NCBI RefSeq assembly: GCF_005047595.1
Contig: NZ_SUPL01000001.1
Coordinates: 496,001-560,000 of the forward strand
Length of the DNA: 64,000 nt
Direction of reading: 5' to 3'
Origin: Pontimicrobium aquaticum
Lineage (GTDB): Bacteria; Bacteroidota; Bacteroidia; Flavobacteriales; Flavobacteriaceae
Numbering within the stretch: the first letter of the stretch is position 1; each line of letters starts with the position of its first letter. The translations under genes were made by a program, and so were the position numbers. Of the stretch, positions 1-9,400 are shown in pieces. Under the pieces are notes generated by a model that saw only the letters and a program-made list of their open reading frames with translations, searched no databases and was not told the DNA's origin.

Positions 1-670
1 TAAGTTCGTTTATTGGATAATTATTAACCACACCACCATCTATTAAAATTTGGTCGTTAATAGTTACTGGTTGAAATAAGGATGGAAAGGCACCACTTGC
101 TGCAATAGCTTGAGCCAAACTTCCTTTTTCTAAAATTACAGGTTTACCACTTTCTATATTGGTAGCAATGCAGAAAAATGGAATAGGAAGGTCTTTAAAC
201 TCTTCAACATCACTTACATGAAGCGTTAGTTTTGAAAATAAATTAAACACATTTTGTCCTCTCGAAATGGCTGAAGGTAATTGTATTTTAAGGTTGTTAA
301 AGGGAATTGAAATGGCATATTTCTCAGAGTTTTCGCGTTCGTAAAATGTTTTGGAAGCCCTTGGTAGATCATCGCCAATAAGTTTATCGAAATCTATCCC
401 GTTAAAAATTCTTTCTAACTCTTTACCTGAATATCCTGAAGCATACAACGAGCCAATAACTGCTCCCATACTTGTTCCTGCAACATGGTCTATTTTAATG
501 CCAAGACTATCAATAGTCTTTAAAACACCAATGTGTGCTAACCCTTTGGCGCCACCACCACTTAATACTAAGCCAATTTTAGGTGCTGAATTTTTTTCTG
601 TTTCATTTTGTGCTTTCACAGAAAAAGAAGTAAACAAGAAAAAAATTACTATGATGATTTTAGTTCTCAA
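1..670 (-). CDS. Patatin-like phospholipase, N-terminal part (runs off left edge)
   Basis: About 223 N-terminal residues are present; the C-terminus lies outside the window. A signal peptide ending near Val-Lys-Ala-Gln (residue 21) suggests export. The patatin fold is shown by the oxyanion motif GGGAKG (about residues 38-43), the nucleophile elbow GTSMG (Ser about 67) and the catalytic Asp in DGGVVNNYP (about 209), so the Ser-Asp dyad is intact. Patatins hydrolyse acyl lipids; the substrate here is unknown. The start is a TTG one base after the uvrC stop, which suggests translational coupling. Flavobacterial homologues often carry a C-terminal outer-membrane barrel, but that cannot be checked here. 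Confidence 0.88.
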   Translation of the reverse strand, partial: MRTKIIIVIFFLFTSFSVKAQNETEKNSAPKIGLVLSGGGAKGLAHIGVLKTIDSLGIKIDHVAGTSMGAVIGSLYASGYSGKELERIFNGIDFDKLIGDDLPRASKTFYERENSEKYAISIPFNNLKIQLPSAISRGQNVFNLFSKLTLHVSDVEEFKDLPIPFFCIATNIESGKPVILEKGSLAQAIAASGAFPSLFQPVTINDQILIDGGVVNNYPINEL

Positions 671-671
671 T

Positions 672-2468
672 CTATTTGTTTTGATTGTAATAATTATAAA
701 TTTTTTGAGCTCTTGACAGTCCAATGACCTCTTCTAATTCGTCCAGCTTTGCATACGAAATACGCTTTGCCGATTTAAAATGTTTCAACAACTCCACAAT
801 TGTTTTTTCTCCAATACCTGGAATCGTCTCTAATTCTGTATTTAAGGCACTTTTACTACGTTTATTTCTATGGTGTTCAATACCAAAACGATGCGCTTCG
901 TTACGTAATTGCTGAATGATTTTAAGTGTCTCACTTTTTTTATCTAAATATAATGGAATTGGATCATTTGGATAGAATAATTCTTCTAAACGTTTTGCAA
1001 TTCCAATAATGGCAATTTTGCCTCTTAGGTTTAATTCGTCTAAACTCTTGAGAGCTGAGGATAATTGTCCTTTACCTCCATCAATAATAATAAGCTGTGG
1101 CAATGGTTGTTTTTTATCTAATAAGCGTTTATAGCGTCTGTAAACAACTTCTTCCATAGACGCAAAATCATCTGGACCTTCAACGGTTTTTATATTAAAG
1201 TGCCTATAGTCTTTTTTGCTCGGTTTTCCGTTTTTAAACACCACGCAAGCAGCTACTGGATGTGTGCCTTGTATATTACTATTATCAAAACACTCAATAT
1301 GCCTTGGTTCTTCTTTTAATCGTAAATCGGCTTTCATTTGTGCCATGATACGATTGGCATGTCTGTCTGGATCTACAATTTTCACTTGCTTTAGCTGCTC
1401 TAATCTATAATACTTGGCATTTCTGGATGACAGGTCTAGAATATGCTTTTTGTCGCCTAATTTTGGAATGGTCACCTTTACATTGTCTCCAATATTAATT
1501 TTAAAAGGCACGTAAACTTCTTTAGACTGAGAATTGAAGCGCTGCCTAATTTCAACGATGGCAATTTCTAATAATTCTTTATCAGTTTCGTCAAGTTTCT
1601 TCTTTATTTCAAGTGTATGCGAACGCACAATAGAACCTAAAGAAATTTGTAAAAAATTTATATACGCGTAACTTTCATCACTAACTATTGAAAACACATC
1701 AACATTGTTAATTTTTGGATTTACAATGGTTGATTTGGCTTGATAGTTTTCAAGAACATCAATCTTTTCTTTTACTTTTTGCGCTTCTTCAAAGTGCATC
1801 TCTTTTGCAAGGTCATTCATTTGTTGTTTGAAGCGTTGTAAAGAGTCTTTAAAGTTACCTTTTAAAATTTCGCGAATGGCTTTTATATTTTCTTCATATG
1901 CTGAAACCGTTTCTTTACCTTCACAAGGTCCTTTGCAGTTTCCTAAATGATACTCTAAACATACTTTGTACTTTCCTGCATTAATCTTTTCTTGTGATAA
2001 ATCGTAATTACACGTTCGTAATTGATACAAACCTCTTATTAAATCTAAAAGCGTATATACTGTTTTTACACTTGTATATGGCCCAAAATATTCACTGCCA
2101 TCTTTAATCAATCTTCTTGTTTGAAATATTCTTGGGAAGCGTTCTTTTTTTATGCAAATCCAAGGGTACGATTTGTCGTCCTTCAACAAAACATTGTAAC
2201 GTGGTCTGTGCTTTTTTATGAGATTGTTTTCCAACAATAAAGCATCTGTTTCTGTATCCACCACAATATGCTTGATGTTGGCAATCTTTTTTACAAGAAT
2301 TCTCGTCTTGCCATTGTCATGTGTTTTGGTAAAGTACGAACTAACTCTTTTCTTTAAGTTTTTGGCTTTTCCTACGTAAATAATAGTATCATTTACATCA
2401 AAATATTGATACACTCCTGGTAAGCTTGGTAGGGTTTGTATTTGTATTTCTAGAGGAGATTTTGCCAT
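672..2468 (-). CDS. uvrC: Excinuclease ABC subunit C
   Basis: This is the nuclease of nucleotide excision repair, which cuts both sides of a UvrB-bound lesion. From an ATG at 2468 it has 598 residues, the normal family length. An N-terminal GIY-YIG domain (GVY at 18-20, YVG at 31-33) is followed by a Cys-rich stretch, a UVR coiled coil that binds UvrB (about 215-245), the RNase H-like second nuclease domain with ECFDNSN (392-398), and tandem helix-hairpin-helix motifs at the end. The reading frame stays open 23 codons further upstream, but homologues begin near MAKSPLE. It is divergent from the rimB-like gene and followed after one base by the patatin gene. Confidence 0.96.
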   Translation of the reverse strand: MAKSPLEIQIQTLPSLPGVYQYFDVNDTIIYVGKAKNLKKRVSSYFTKTHDNGKTRILVKKIANIKHIVVDTETDALLLENNLIKKHRPRYNVLLKDDKSYPWICIKKERFPRIFQTRRLIKDGSEYFGPYTSVKTVYTLLDLIRGLYQLRTCNYDLSQEKINAGKYKVCLEYHLGNCKGPCEGKETVSAYEENIKAIREILKGNFKDSLQRFKQQMNDLAKEMHFEEAQKVKEKIDVLENYQAKSTIVNPKINNVDVFSIVSDESYAYINFLQISLGSIVRSHTLEIKKKLDETDKELLEIAIVEIRQRFNSQSKEVYVPFKINIGDNVKVTIPKLGDKKHILDLSSRNAKYYRLEQLKQVKIVDPDRHANRIMAQMKADLRLKEEPRHIECFDNSNIQGTHPVAACVVFKNGKPSKKDYRHFNIKTVEGPDDFASMEEVVYRRYKRLLDKKQPLPQLIIIDGGKGQLSSALKSLDELNLRGKIAIIGIAKRLEELFYPNDPIPLYLDKKSETLKIIQQLRNEAHRFGIEHHRNKRSKSALNTELETIPGIGEKTIVELLKHFKSAKRISYAKLDELEEVIGLSRAQKIYNYYNQNK

Positions 2469-2553
2469 TACCCAAAGGTAATAATTCAATCTAAAAAAGA
2501 TGTTATTTCTAGTATCTTTATCAGTATCTTTCGCCACTTATTTAAACCTGTTT

Positions 2554-2979
2554 ATGACAAAAAAAATTCTTGGTAGAATCGATAAAGTTGATTTTCCAAA
2601 GCTAAATTTATTTGATGTTGCTGTAAAAATAGATACTGGTGCTTTTACATCTGCAATACATTGTTCGGAAATTATTGAAGAAAACAACACTTTACGATGT
2701 ACTTTTAAAAGTAAAGGACACCCTAATTTTAATAGTAAGGATATTATTTTTAATAATTACACTTACACTGACGTAAAAAGCAGTAATGGCTTTAAGGAAA
2801 ATAGGTATAAAATAAAATCTGAAGTCGTATTCTTTGGAAAGAAGTACAAGATTAACTTAACTTTAAGCACAAGAGACGATATGAAATTTCCTGTGTTAAT
2901 TGGCAGACAGTTTTTAAGCAAAAAGTTTTTGGTTGATGTTGATTTGGAAGACCAATCGTTTAACAACAAAGCATTATGA
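2554..2979 (+). CDS. Retropepsin-like protease, RimB / 'ATP-dependent zinc protease' family
   Basis: A 141-residue protein with the aspartic-protease signature DTGA (27-30) after a short beta segment, and an IGRQFL motif near the C-terminus. This matches the family found next to RimK, variously named RimB or ATP-dependent zinc protease. In Pseudomonas, RimB is reported to act against RimK-added glutamates on ribosomal protein S6, so this enzyme probably trims RimK products; that is inference. The ATG at 2554 was preferred over an open extension to 2500, because the family starts near KKxxGRxD. It overlaps rimK by four bases (ATGA). Confidence 0.8.
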   Translation: MTKKILGRIDKVDFPKLNLFDVAVKIDTGAFTSAIHCSEIIEENNTLRCTFKSKGHPNFNSKDIIFNNYTYTDVKSSNGFKENRYKIKSEVVFFGKKYKINLTLSTRDDMKFPVLIGRQFLSKKFLVDVDLEDQSFNNKAL

Positions 2980-3851
2980 ATATTGTAATTTTATCAAGAA
3001 ATCCCAACTTATATTCTACTCGTCGCCTCATAGAAGAAGGTGAAAATAGAGGTCATTTAGTAGAAGTTATTGATCCTTTAAAATGCGATATTATTATTGA
3101 AAAAGAAAAGCCAACTATTTATTATAAGGACAGATATCTTGATTATGTTGATGCTATTATTCCTCGTATTGGTGCTTCGGTAACATTTTATGGCTGTGCT
3201 GTTGTAAGGCAATTTGAAATGATGAATGTATTTACCATTTGCACCTCGGATGCCATACAGCGTTCACGCGACAAACTACGCAGTTTACAACGACTTAGTA
3301 AAGCTGGAATTGGCATGCCAAAAACGGTGTTTACTAATTATTCTCGCGATGTTGAGGAAGTTATAGAACATGTTGGTGGTGTACCAGTTATTATAAAATT
3401 GCTGGAAGGCACTCAAGGCTTAGGTGTTGTTTTGGCTGAAACAAAAAATGCTGCCGAATCGGTTTTAGAAGCCTTTAATGGTTTAGAAGCACGTGTTATT
3501 GTTCAAGAATTTATTAAAGAAGCAAAAGGCGCCGATATTAGAGCTTTAATTGTGGACGGACAAGTGGTTGGTGCCATGAAGCGTCAAGGTAAAGAAGGTG
3601 AATTCCGTTCTAATTTACATCGCGGTGGTTCAGCTAATATTATAAAATTAAATGCCGAAGAATTAAAACTTGCCATGAATGCTTCTCGTGCATTAAAACT
3701 CCCTGTTTGTGGTGTAGATATGTTGCAATCTGCTCGTGGACCATTATTATTAGAAGTAAATTCAACACCTGGTTTAGAAGGTATAGAAAGAGCAACCCAT
3801 AAAAATATTGCAAGAGCTATTATTACGTTTATTGAACGCAATAAAAACTAA
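2976..3851 (+). CDS. rimK: RimK-type ATP-grasp glutamate ligase
   Basis: This 291-residue cytoplasmic ligase is full length for RimK. In known systems RimK adds glutamates to the C-terminus of ribosomal protein S6 using ATP. The N-terminus ([22 protein letters not shown]) is typical. The ATP-grasp core follows, with the nucleotide-binding lysine in [15 protein letters not shown], the glycine loop [17 protein letters not shown] and the metal-binding segment [15 protein letters not shown]. It lies between the retropepsin-like gene (ATGA overlap) and the zinc acylase gene (4-base gap), so the three are probably one transcript. The exact acceptor protein cannot be read from sequence. Confidence 0.93.
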   Translation: MNIVILSRNPNLYSTRRLIEEGENRGHLVEVIDPLKCDIIIEKEKPTIYYKDRYLDYVDAIIPRIGASVTFYGCAVVRQFEMMNVFTICTSDAIQRSRDKLRSLQRLSKAGIGMPKTVFTNYSRDVEEVIEHVGGVPVIIKLLEGTQGLGVVLAETKNAAESVLEAFNGLEARVIVQEFIKEAKGADIRALIVDGQVVGAMKRQGKEGEFRSNLHRGGSANIIKLNAEELKLAMNASRALKLPVCGVDMLQSARGPLLLEVNSTPGLEGIERATHKNIARAIITFIERNKN

Positions 3852-3855
3852 TAGT

Positions 3856-4824
3856 ATGAGCGAAAAAGATGTTTTAGAAATATTAGGTGAAAAAGTTGGC
3901 CTTGGTAAAAGTGCAACTGTTAGTTTTAACGTTGCAAAATTACACACTCAAAACACTATTGATGTTCCTGTAATTATTGAACGCTCTAAAAAACCAGGTC
4001 CAACTATTTTAATTACAGCAGGAATTCATGGTGACGAAATAAACGGTGTTGAAATAGTGAGACAAATTATTGCTAAAGGAATAAACAAACCTAAAAAAGG
4101 AACCATCATTTGTATTCCAGTAATTAATATGTTTGGTTTTATTCACATGGATAGAGAATTTCCAGATGGTCGTGATTTAAATCGTGTGTTTCCTGGTGGT
4201 AAAAAAGGCTCCTTAGCAAGTAGGGTAGCACATAAATTGATAACCGAAATTGTGCCACATGCCGATTTAATTATGGATTTTCATACTGGAGGTGCTGATA
4301 GGTTTAATTCGGCTCAAATTAGAATTAAAAAAGGAGAGGTTGTCTTAGACGAATTAGCAGAAGTTTTTGGAGCTCCTTTTGTTTACTATTCTAAAAACCT
4401 CAACAAATCGTTTAGAAATACGAGTTATAAATTAGGCATTCCAATGCTGCTTTTTGAAGGTGGAAAATCCTTTAATATCCACCCTAACATAACTAATACA
4501 GGAGTTAATGGTGCCAAGCGTGTGTTGCATCATCTTGGTATGCTGAAAGCCCGATTTAAAGTGTCTCGCCCAAAAAAATCTTGTGTGTATATTTCTGAAA
4601 GTAAATGGATTAGAGCCAAATACTCTGGAATGTTTAAGGCTTCTACAACCATTAATTCATATGTAAACGAAGGCGATGTTCTTGGTCATATTACCGACCC
4701 TTACGGAAGTTTTAATCATTTTGTAAAAGCTCCCAACGATGGCTACATATTTAATATCAATCAATCACCTTTAGTGTATCAAGGTGATGCCATTTTTCAT
4801 ATTTCTACAAAACTTGCAGAATGA
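3856..4824 (+). CDS. Succinylglutamate desuccinylase/aspartoacylase family zinc hydrolase
   Basis: A 322-residue M14-like zinc enzyme. Zinc ligands are visible as His58 and Glu61 in GIHGDEING and His143 in MDFHTGG, and DLNRVFPG (107-114) carries the substrate-binding arginine. The C-terminal third is a beta domain (EGDVLGHITDPYG) typical of this branch. The family removes acyl groups from amino acids or cleaves amide bonds near glutamate-like groups. Its place directly after rimK suggests it acts on glutamylated products, but that is inference. The ATG at 3856 is used, since the longer frame from 3808 would run into rimK. Its stop overlaps the next start by four bases. Confidence 0.88.
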   Translation: MSEKDVLEILGEKVGLGKSATVSFNVAKLHTQNTIDVPVIIERSKKPGPTILITAGIHGDEINGVEIVRQIIAKGINKPKKGTIICIPVINMFGFIHMDREFPDGRDLNRVFPGGKKGSLASRVAHKLITEIVPHADLIMDFHTGGADRFNSAQIRIKKGEVVLDELAEVFGAPFVYYSKNLNKSFRNTSYKLGIPMLLFEGGKSFNIHPNITNTGVNGAKRVLHHLGMLKARFKVSRPKKSCVYISESKWIRAKYSGMFKASTTINSYVNEGDVLGHITDPYGSFNHFVKAPNDGYIFNINQSPLVYQGDAIFHISTKLAE

Positions 4825-5384
4825 CAAAAAAAGAACTTAGAAAAAAGTATAAAACACTAAGAAATTCAATATCTCATGAAGATATTGATGAAAAAAGTTT
4901 AGCCATTGCCAACCAATTGTTACCCCTTAATATTTGGGACAAATCATTTTATCATGTGTTCTTGACCATAGCTGAACATAAGGAAATAAACACGGATTAT
5001 ATTTTAAACATTCTAGCTGGTAAAGACAAACACGCTGTTGTCTCAAAAAGTAATTTCAAAACTATTAATCTAGAAAATTATTTGTTAACTGATGGTACTG
5101 TAATTAAAACAAACCATTGGGGAATTCCTGAACCTGTTGATGGCATACCTATTGAAAACTCAAAAATTGATGTGGTTTTTGTACCTTTATTATGTTTTGA
5201 CGCAAATGGTCATCGTGTTGGTTATGGTGCTGGTTATTACGATAATTTTTTAAGCGATTGTAACCCAGAAACTATAAAAATTGGCTTGTCACTTTTTGAA
5301 GCCGAAGATACTATAGATGATATTTATGAAGGCGATATACCTCTTGATTTTTGTATTACTCCCCTAAAGGTGTATCAATTTTAA
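4821..5384 (+). CDS. 5-formyltetrahydrofolate cyclo-ligase
   Basis: This 187-residue cytoplasmic enzyme (YgfA/MTHFS family) converts 5-formyl-THF to 5,10-methenyl-THF with ATP and so recovers folate. The N-terminal basic segment (KKELRKKYKTLRNS) and the conserved C-terminal loop GYGAGYYDNFL, preceded by VPLLCFDANGHRVG, are both present. It is translationally coupled to the zinc hydrolase by an ATGA overlap and closes the rimB-rimK run. Its last 29 bases overlap the convergent lspA gene. A folate enzyme in this operon has no obvious link to RimK chemistry. Confidence 0.93.
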   Translation: MTKKELRKKYKTLRNSISHEDIDEKSLAIANQLLPLNIWDKSFYHVFLTIAEHKEINTDYILNILAGKDKHAVVSKSNFKTINLENYLLTDGTVIKTNHWGIPEPVDGIPIENSKIDVVFVPLLCFDANGHRVGYGAGYYDNFLSDCNPETIKIGLSLFEAEDTIDDIYEGDIPLDFCITPLKVYQF

Positions 5385-6012
5385 CAACTTTATGCTCTTT
5401 AGGAAATGCTTTTCTATTAAATACGATCAACATTCCAACACCTGTGCTAATGGCGACATCGGCTATATTAAAAACAGGTTCGAAAAACGTAAAATACTTA
5501 CCTCCATACCAAGGTATCCATTCTGGTAAATAGCCTTTCCATATGGGAAAATGAAGCATATCGACCACTTTTCCGTGCAATAAACTATCGTAGCCACCTC
5601 CTTCTGGAAAAACAGTAGCTATTTGCCCATAACTATCATTAAAAATGATGCCGTAAAATACCGAATCGATAATATTTCCTAGAGCACCTGCAAAAATTAA
5701 TGAAATAGCTACAATTAAAATTTTAGAGCCTTTACTTTTTATAGCACTCACTAACCAATAACCAATACCAACAATAGCTACTAACCTAAAAGAAGTAAGA
5801 ATTACTTTAGCTTTTCTATCGGTTATCATTGATGTAAAATCACTGAGTTTTGCTCCCCAAGCCATTCCATCATTTTCAACAAAAAGAATACGAAACCAAT
5901 TAAAAATCTTTACTTCTCCCCCTAATTCAAAATGTGTTTTAATATAAATCTTGGATATTTGATCTATAAGTAAAATAACAATAATTAGTATTGAGGCTTT
6001 CTTTAAGGACAT
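5356..6012 (-). CDS. lspA: Lipoprotein signal peptidase (signal peptidase II)
   Basis: An inner-membrane aspartic protease that removes signal peptides from prolipoproteins. It has four predicted membrane segments. The family motifs are LIDQISK in the first helix, GNIIDSVFYG with the first catalytic Asp, and FNIADVAISTG with the second. At 218 residues it is longer than the roughly 165 residues of proteobacterial LspA because of a loop around VFPEGGGYDSLLHGK, as is usual in Bacteroidota. It follows the dksA-like gene across a hairpin terminator, so part of its expression may be read-through from ileS-dksA. Several lipoproteins in this window are its expected substrates. Confidence 0.95.
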   Translation of the reverse strand: MSLKKASILIIVILLIDQISKIYIKTHFELGGEVKIFNWFRILFVENDGMAWGAKLSDFTSMITDRKAKVILTSFRLVAIVGIGYWLVSAIKSKGSKILIVAISLIFAGALGNIIDSVFYGIIFNDSYGQIATVFPEGGGYDSLLHGKVVDMLHFPIWKGYLPEWIPWYGGKYFTFFEPVFNIADVAISTGVGMLIVFNRKAFPKEHKVVKIDTPLGE

Positions 6013-6056
6013 TGTTGTTTTGGTTATTCCTAAGAGTTTTAAATTGGTAAATATAA

Positions 6057-6082
6057 AAAACGCCTCTAAAATGAGGCGTTTT
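6057..6082 (-). terminator. Intrinsic terminator between dksA-like gene and lspA
   Basis: Inverted repeat AAAACGCCTC / GAGGCGTTTT with a 6-base loop. On the minus strand it is followed by T-rich sequence (TTTTTTATATTT), as expected 20 bases past the dksA-like stop. It can fold in both directions. It may reduce transcription into lspA. Confidence 0.75.
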
Positions 6083-6103
6083 AAATTAATAATACGTTAA
6101 TTA

Positions 6104-6487
6104 TTACTTTTGCATATTTTTAGCTTCAATACTTAACGTTGCGTGAGGTACTAATTCTAAACGTTTTTTATTAATTAGCTTTCCTGTAACACGACAAACA
6201 CCATAGGTTTTATTCTCAATTCTAATCAAGGCATTTTTTAAATCACGAATAAATTTTTCTTGACGAATGGCTAACTGTGAGTTAGACTCTTTGCTCATAA
6301 CTGCACTTCCTTCATCAAAGGCTTTAAATGTTGGTGCAGTATCTTCTGTACCATTATTATGGTCATTCATATAAGCGCTTTTAATTAACTCTAAATCGTG
6401 TTGCGCCTTCTTAATTTTTTCTTGAATTAAGACTTTAAATTCTGCTAAATCTTTATCAGAATATCTTACTGTATTTTCCGCTGCCAT
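6104..6487 (-). CDS. TraR/DksA-family protein with degenerate zinc finger
   Basis: A 127-residue relative of DksA, the RNA-polymerase secondary-channel factor that works with ppGpp. The coiled-coil region (about 10-95) and the start of the finger, YGVCRVTGKLI, are recognisable. Only one cysteine (Cys98) remains of the usual four, and the C-terminal pair is replaced by hydrophobic and polar residues, so classical zinc binding looks impossible. Flavobacterial relatives are, as I recall, similarly reduced. It starts six bases after the ileS stop and is probably co-transcribed with ileS. Confidence 0.85.
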   Translation of the reverse strand: MAAENTVRYSDKDLAEFKVLIQEKIKKAQHDLELIKSAYMNDHNNGTEDTAPTFKAFDEGSAVMSKESNSQLAIRQEKFIRDLKNALIRIENKTYGVCRVTGKLINKKRLELVPHATLSIEAKNMQK

Positions 6488-6493
6488 AGTTTT

Positions 6494-9400
6494 TTAAATT
6501 TTTTGAATAAATAGTTTGGTATTTACCTCATCAAATGCAATTTCAATACCATTATTTAAGTCATCTAAAATCTCCAATTCATCAGTTAATGTTTCGGTTT
6601 TTATGTACTCTAAATTTTTATTTATTGCGTTAATAATTTGTTCATCTTTTTGTAATTGCACTGCAATTCTGTCTGTCAACTCAAAACCAGAATCCTTACG
6701 TAAGTTTTGAATTCGGTTTACTAACTCTCTTGCAATACCTTCTTTCTTTAAGTCATCTGTCAAGGTTACATCTAAAGCTACTGTTAATGCTCCCGAACTT
6801 GCCACAAGCCAACCTTCAATATCTTGCGATGTTATTTCAACATCAGACTTCTCCAATGTAATGTTTTTTCCATTAATTTCAACGTCTAAAATACCGTTTT
6901 GCTCGATATTTTTAATATCTTCTGCTGTAAAGTTATTAACCGCTTGAGCTACTGCTTTCATATCTTTTCCAAAGCGTGGCCCTAACACTTTAAAGTTTGG
7001 TTTAATTTGCTTTACCAAAATATCTGAAGCATCTTCTAACACTTCAACCTCTTTTACATTCACTTCAGATTTTATTAAGTTAGCGACTGCTAATATTTCA
7101 TTTTTCTGAGTTTCACTACTTATTGGAACCATGATTTTTTGCAGTGGTTGACGTACTTTAATCTTTTCTTTAGCTCGTAACGATAAAACTAATGATGATA
7201 TTGTTTGCGCTGCTTCCATTTTACGTTCTAACGACTTATCAACAAAAGATTCGTCAAATTTTGGAAATTCTGCTAAATGTACACTCTCAAAAGCTTCTTT
7301 TTTGGTGACTGAATTTAAATCTAAATACAATTTATCCATAAAGAAAGGCGCAATTGGCGCTCCCAACTTAGCGATAGTCAACATACATGTGTAAAGTGTT
7401 TGGTAAGCCGAAATTTTATCTTCTTGATAATCGCCTTTCCAGAAACGTCTTCTACTTAATCTTACAAACCAGTTACTTAAATAATCTTGTGTAAAATCTG
7501 AGATTGCTCTTGCTGCTTTTGTTGGCTCGTATTCAGCATAATAATCATCAACTTTTTGAATTAAGGTATGTAATTCTGATAAAATCCAACGGTCAATTTC
7601 TGGTCTTTCATTTAGTGGAATATCTGCTTCTGAATAACTGAAATTATCTAGATTTGTATATAATGTAAAGAACGAATAAGTGTTATAAAGTGTTCCGAAG
7701 AACTTACGTTTTACTTCTTCTATGCCATCAATATCAAACTTTAAATTATCCCATGGATTGGCATTACTTATCATATACCAACGCGTCGCATCTGCACCAT
7801 AAGTCGATAATGTTTCAAATGGATCTACAGCATTTCCAAGACGTTTAGACATTTTTTGTCCATTTTTGTCAAGTACCAAACCGTTAGAAACTACATTTTT
7901 ATATGCAACCGAATCAAACACCATAGTTGCAATAGCATGAAGTGTATAGAACCAACCGCGTGTCTGGTCGACACCTTCAGCAATAAAATCGGCTGGAAAT
8001 GATTTGTTTTGGTCTATTTTCTCCTTGTTTTCGAATGGATAATGCCATTGTGCATAAGGCATAGAACCTGAATCGAACCACACATCAATTAAATCGCTTT
8101 CGCGTTTCATTGGCTGACCAGTTGGAGAAACCAATACGATTTCATCTACAATGTTTTTGTGTAAATCAATCTTAGCATAATTCTCTTCAGAATTGTTACC
8201 AACCTCAAAATCTTCAAAAATATCAGCTTCGAGAACCTCAGCTGCCACAGCCTTTTGCATTTCAGCTTTTAATTCTTCTACTGAGCCAATGCATAATTCT
8301 TCCTTACCATCTTCGGTTCTCCAAATTGGTAATGGAATTCCCCAATAACGTGAGCGTGATAAATTCCAGTCGTTGGCATTTGTCAACCAGTTACCAAAAC
8401 GTCCTGTTCCGGTTGATTTTGGTTTCCAATTAATGGTATTGTTCAATGCCACCATTTGCTCCTTGACATCGGTCACTTTAATGAACCAAGAATCTAAAGG
8501 ATAATACAGAATAGGTTTATCTGTACGCCAGCAATTTGGATAACTGTGCTTATATTTTTCAACCTTAAAGGCTTTATTCTCTTCTTTTAATTTAATAGCA
8601 AGCTCAACGTCAACTGAGCGTTCTGGTGCTTCGCCATCATTATAATATTCGTTTTTTACATACTTGCAAGCAAACTCACCCAGTTCTGGTCTAAAACGCC
8701 CTTGCAAATCTACAAGTGGCACCAAATTATCATTCTCGTCTTTGACTAGCATTGGTGGTACTTCTGGTGTTGCTTGTTTAGCAACCAAGGCATCATCTGC
8801 TCCAAAAGTTGGTGCAGTATGTACAATTCCAGTACCATCTTCAGTAGTCACAAAATCTCCAGCAATCACTCTAAAGGCATTCTCAGGATTATCATTTGGT
8901 AATACAAAAGGTAGAAGTTGTTCGTAAGTTATTCCAACTAAATCTTTACCAACAAACTCTTTAACAACGTAAAAAGGGATCTTCTTATCGCCAGATTTAT
9001 AATTTAATAATTCTGATTTGTCTTCAACTTGATTGAACTTTCCTGAAAACTGATAGTTCACTAGTTTTTTAGCCAAAATCACATTCATTGGTTGGAATGT
9101 GTATTGGTTGTATGTTTCAACCAAAACATACTCAATTTTTGGTCCAACGGTTAGCGCAGTATTACTTGGTAAGGTCCAAGGTGTGGTTGTCCAAGCTAAA
9201 AAATAGATGTCACCTTCATTTTGTAAAAACTCCGGAAGCGATGTTTCTTTTGCTTTAAACTGAGCAACAACAGTTGTATCTGTTACATCTTGATAGGTTC
9301 CTGGTTGATTTAACTCATGCGAGCTTAACCCAGTTCCTGCCTTTGGTGAATATGGCTGAATCGTATAGCCTTTATATAGTAAATTCTTGTTGTAAATTTG

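Noticed and set aside
2469-2537. UvrC N-terminal extension of 23 residues from 2537
   Set aside because: Homologues start near MAKSPLE, and the extension is low-complexity reading-frame run-off.
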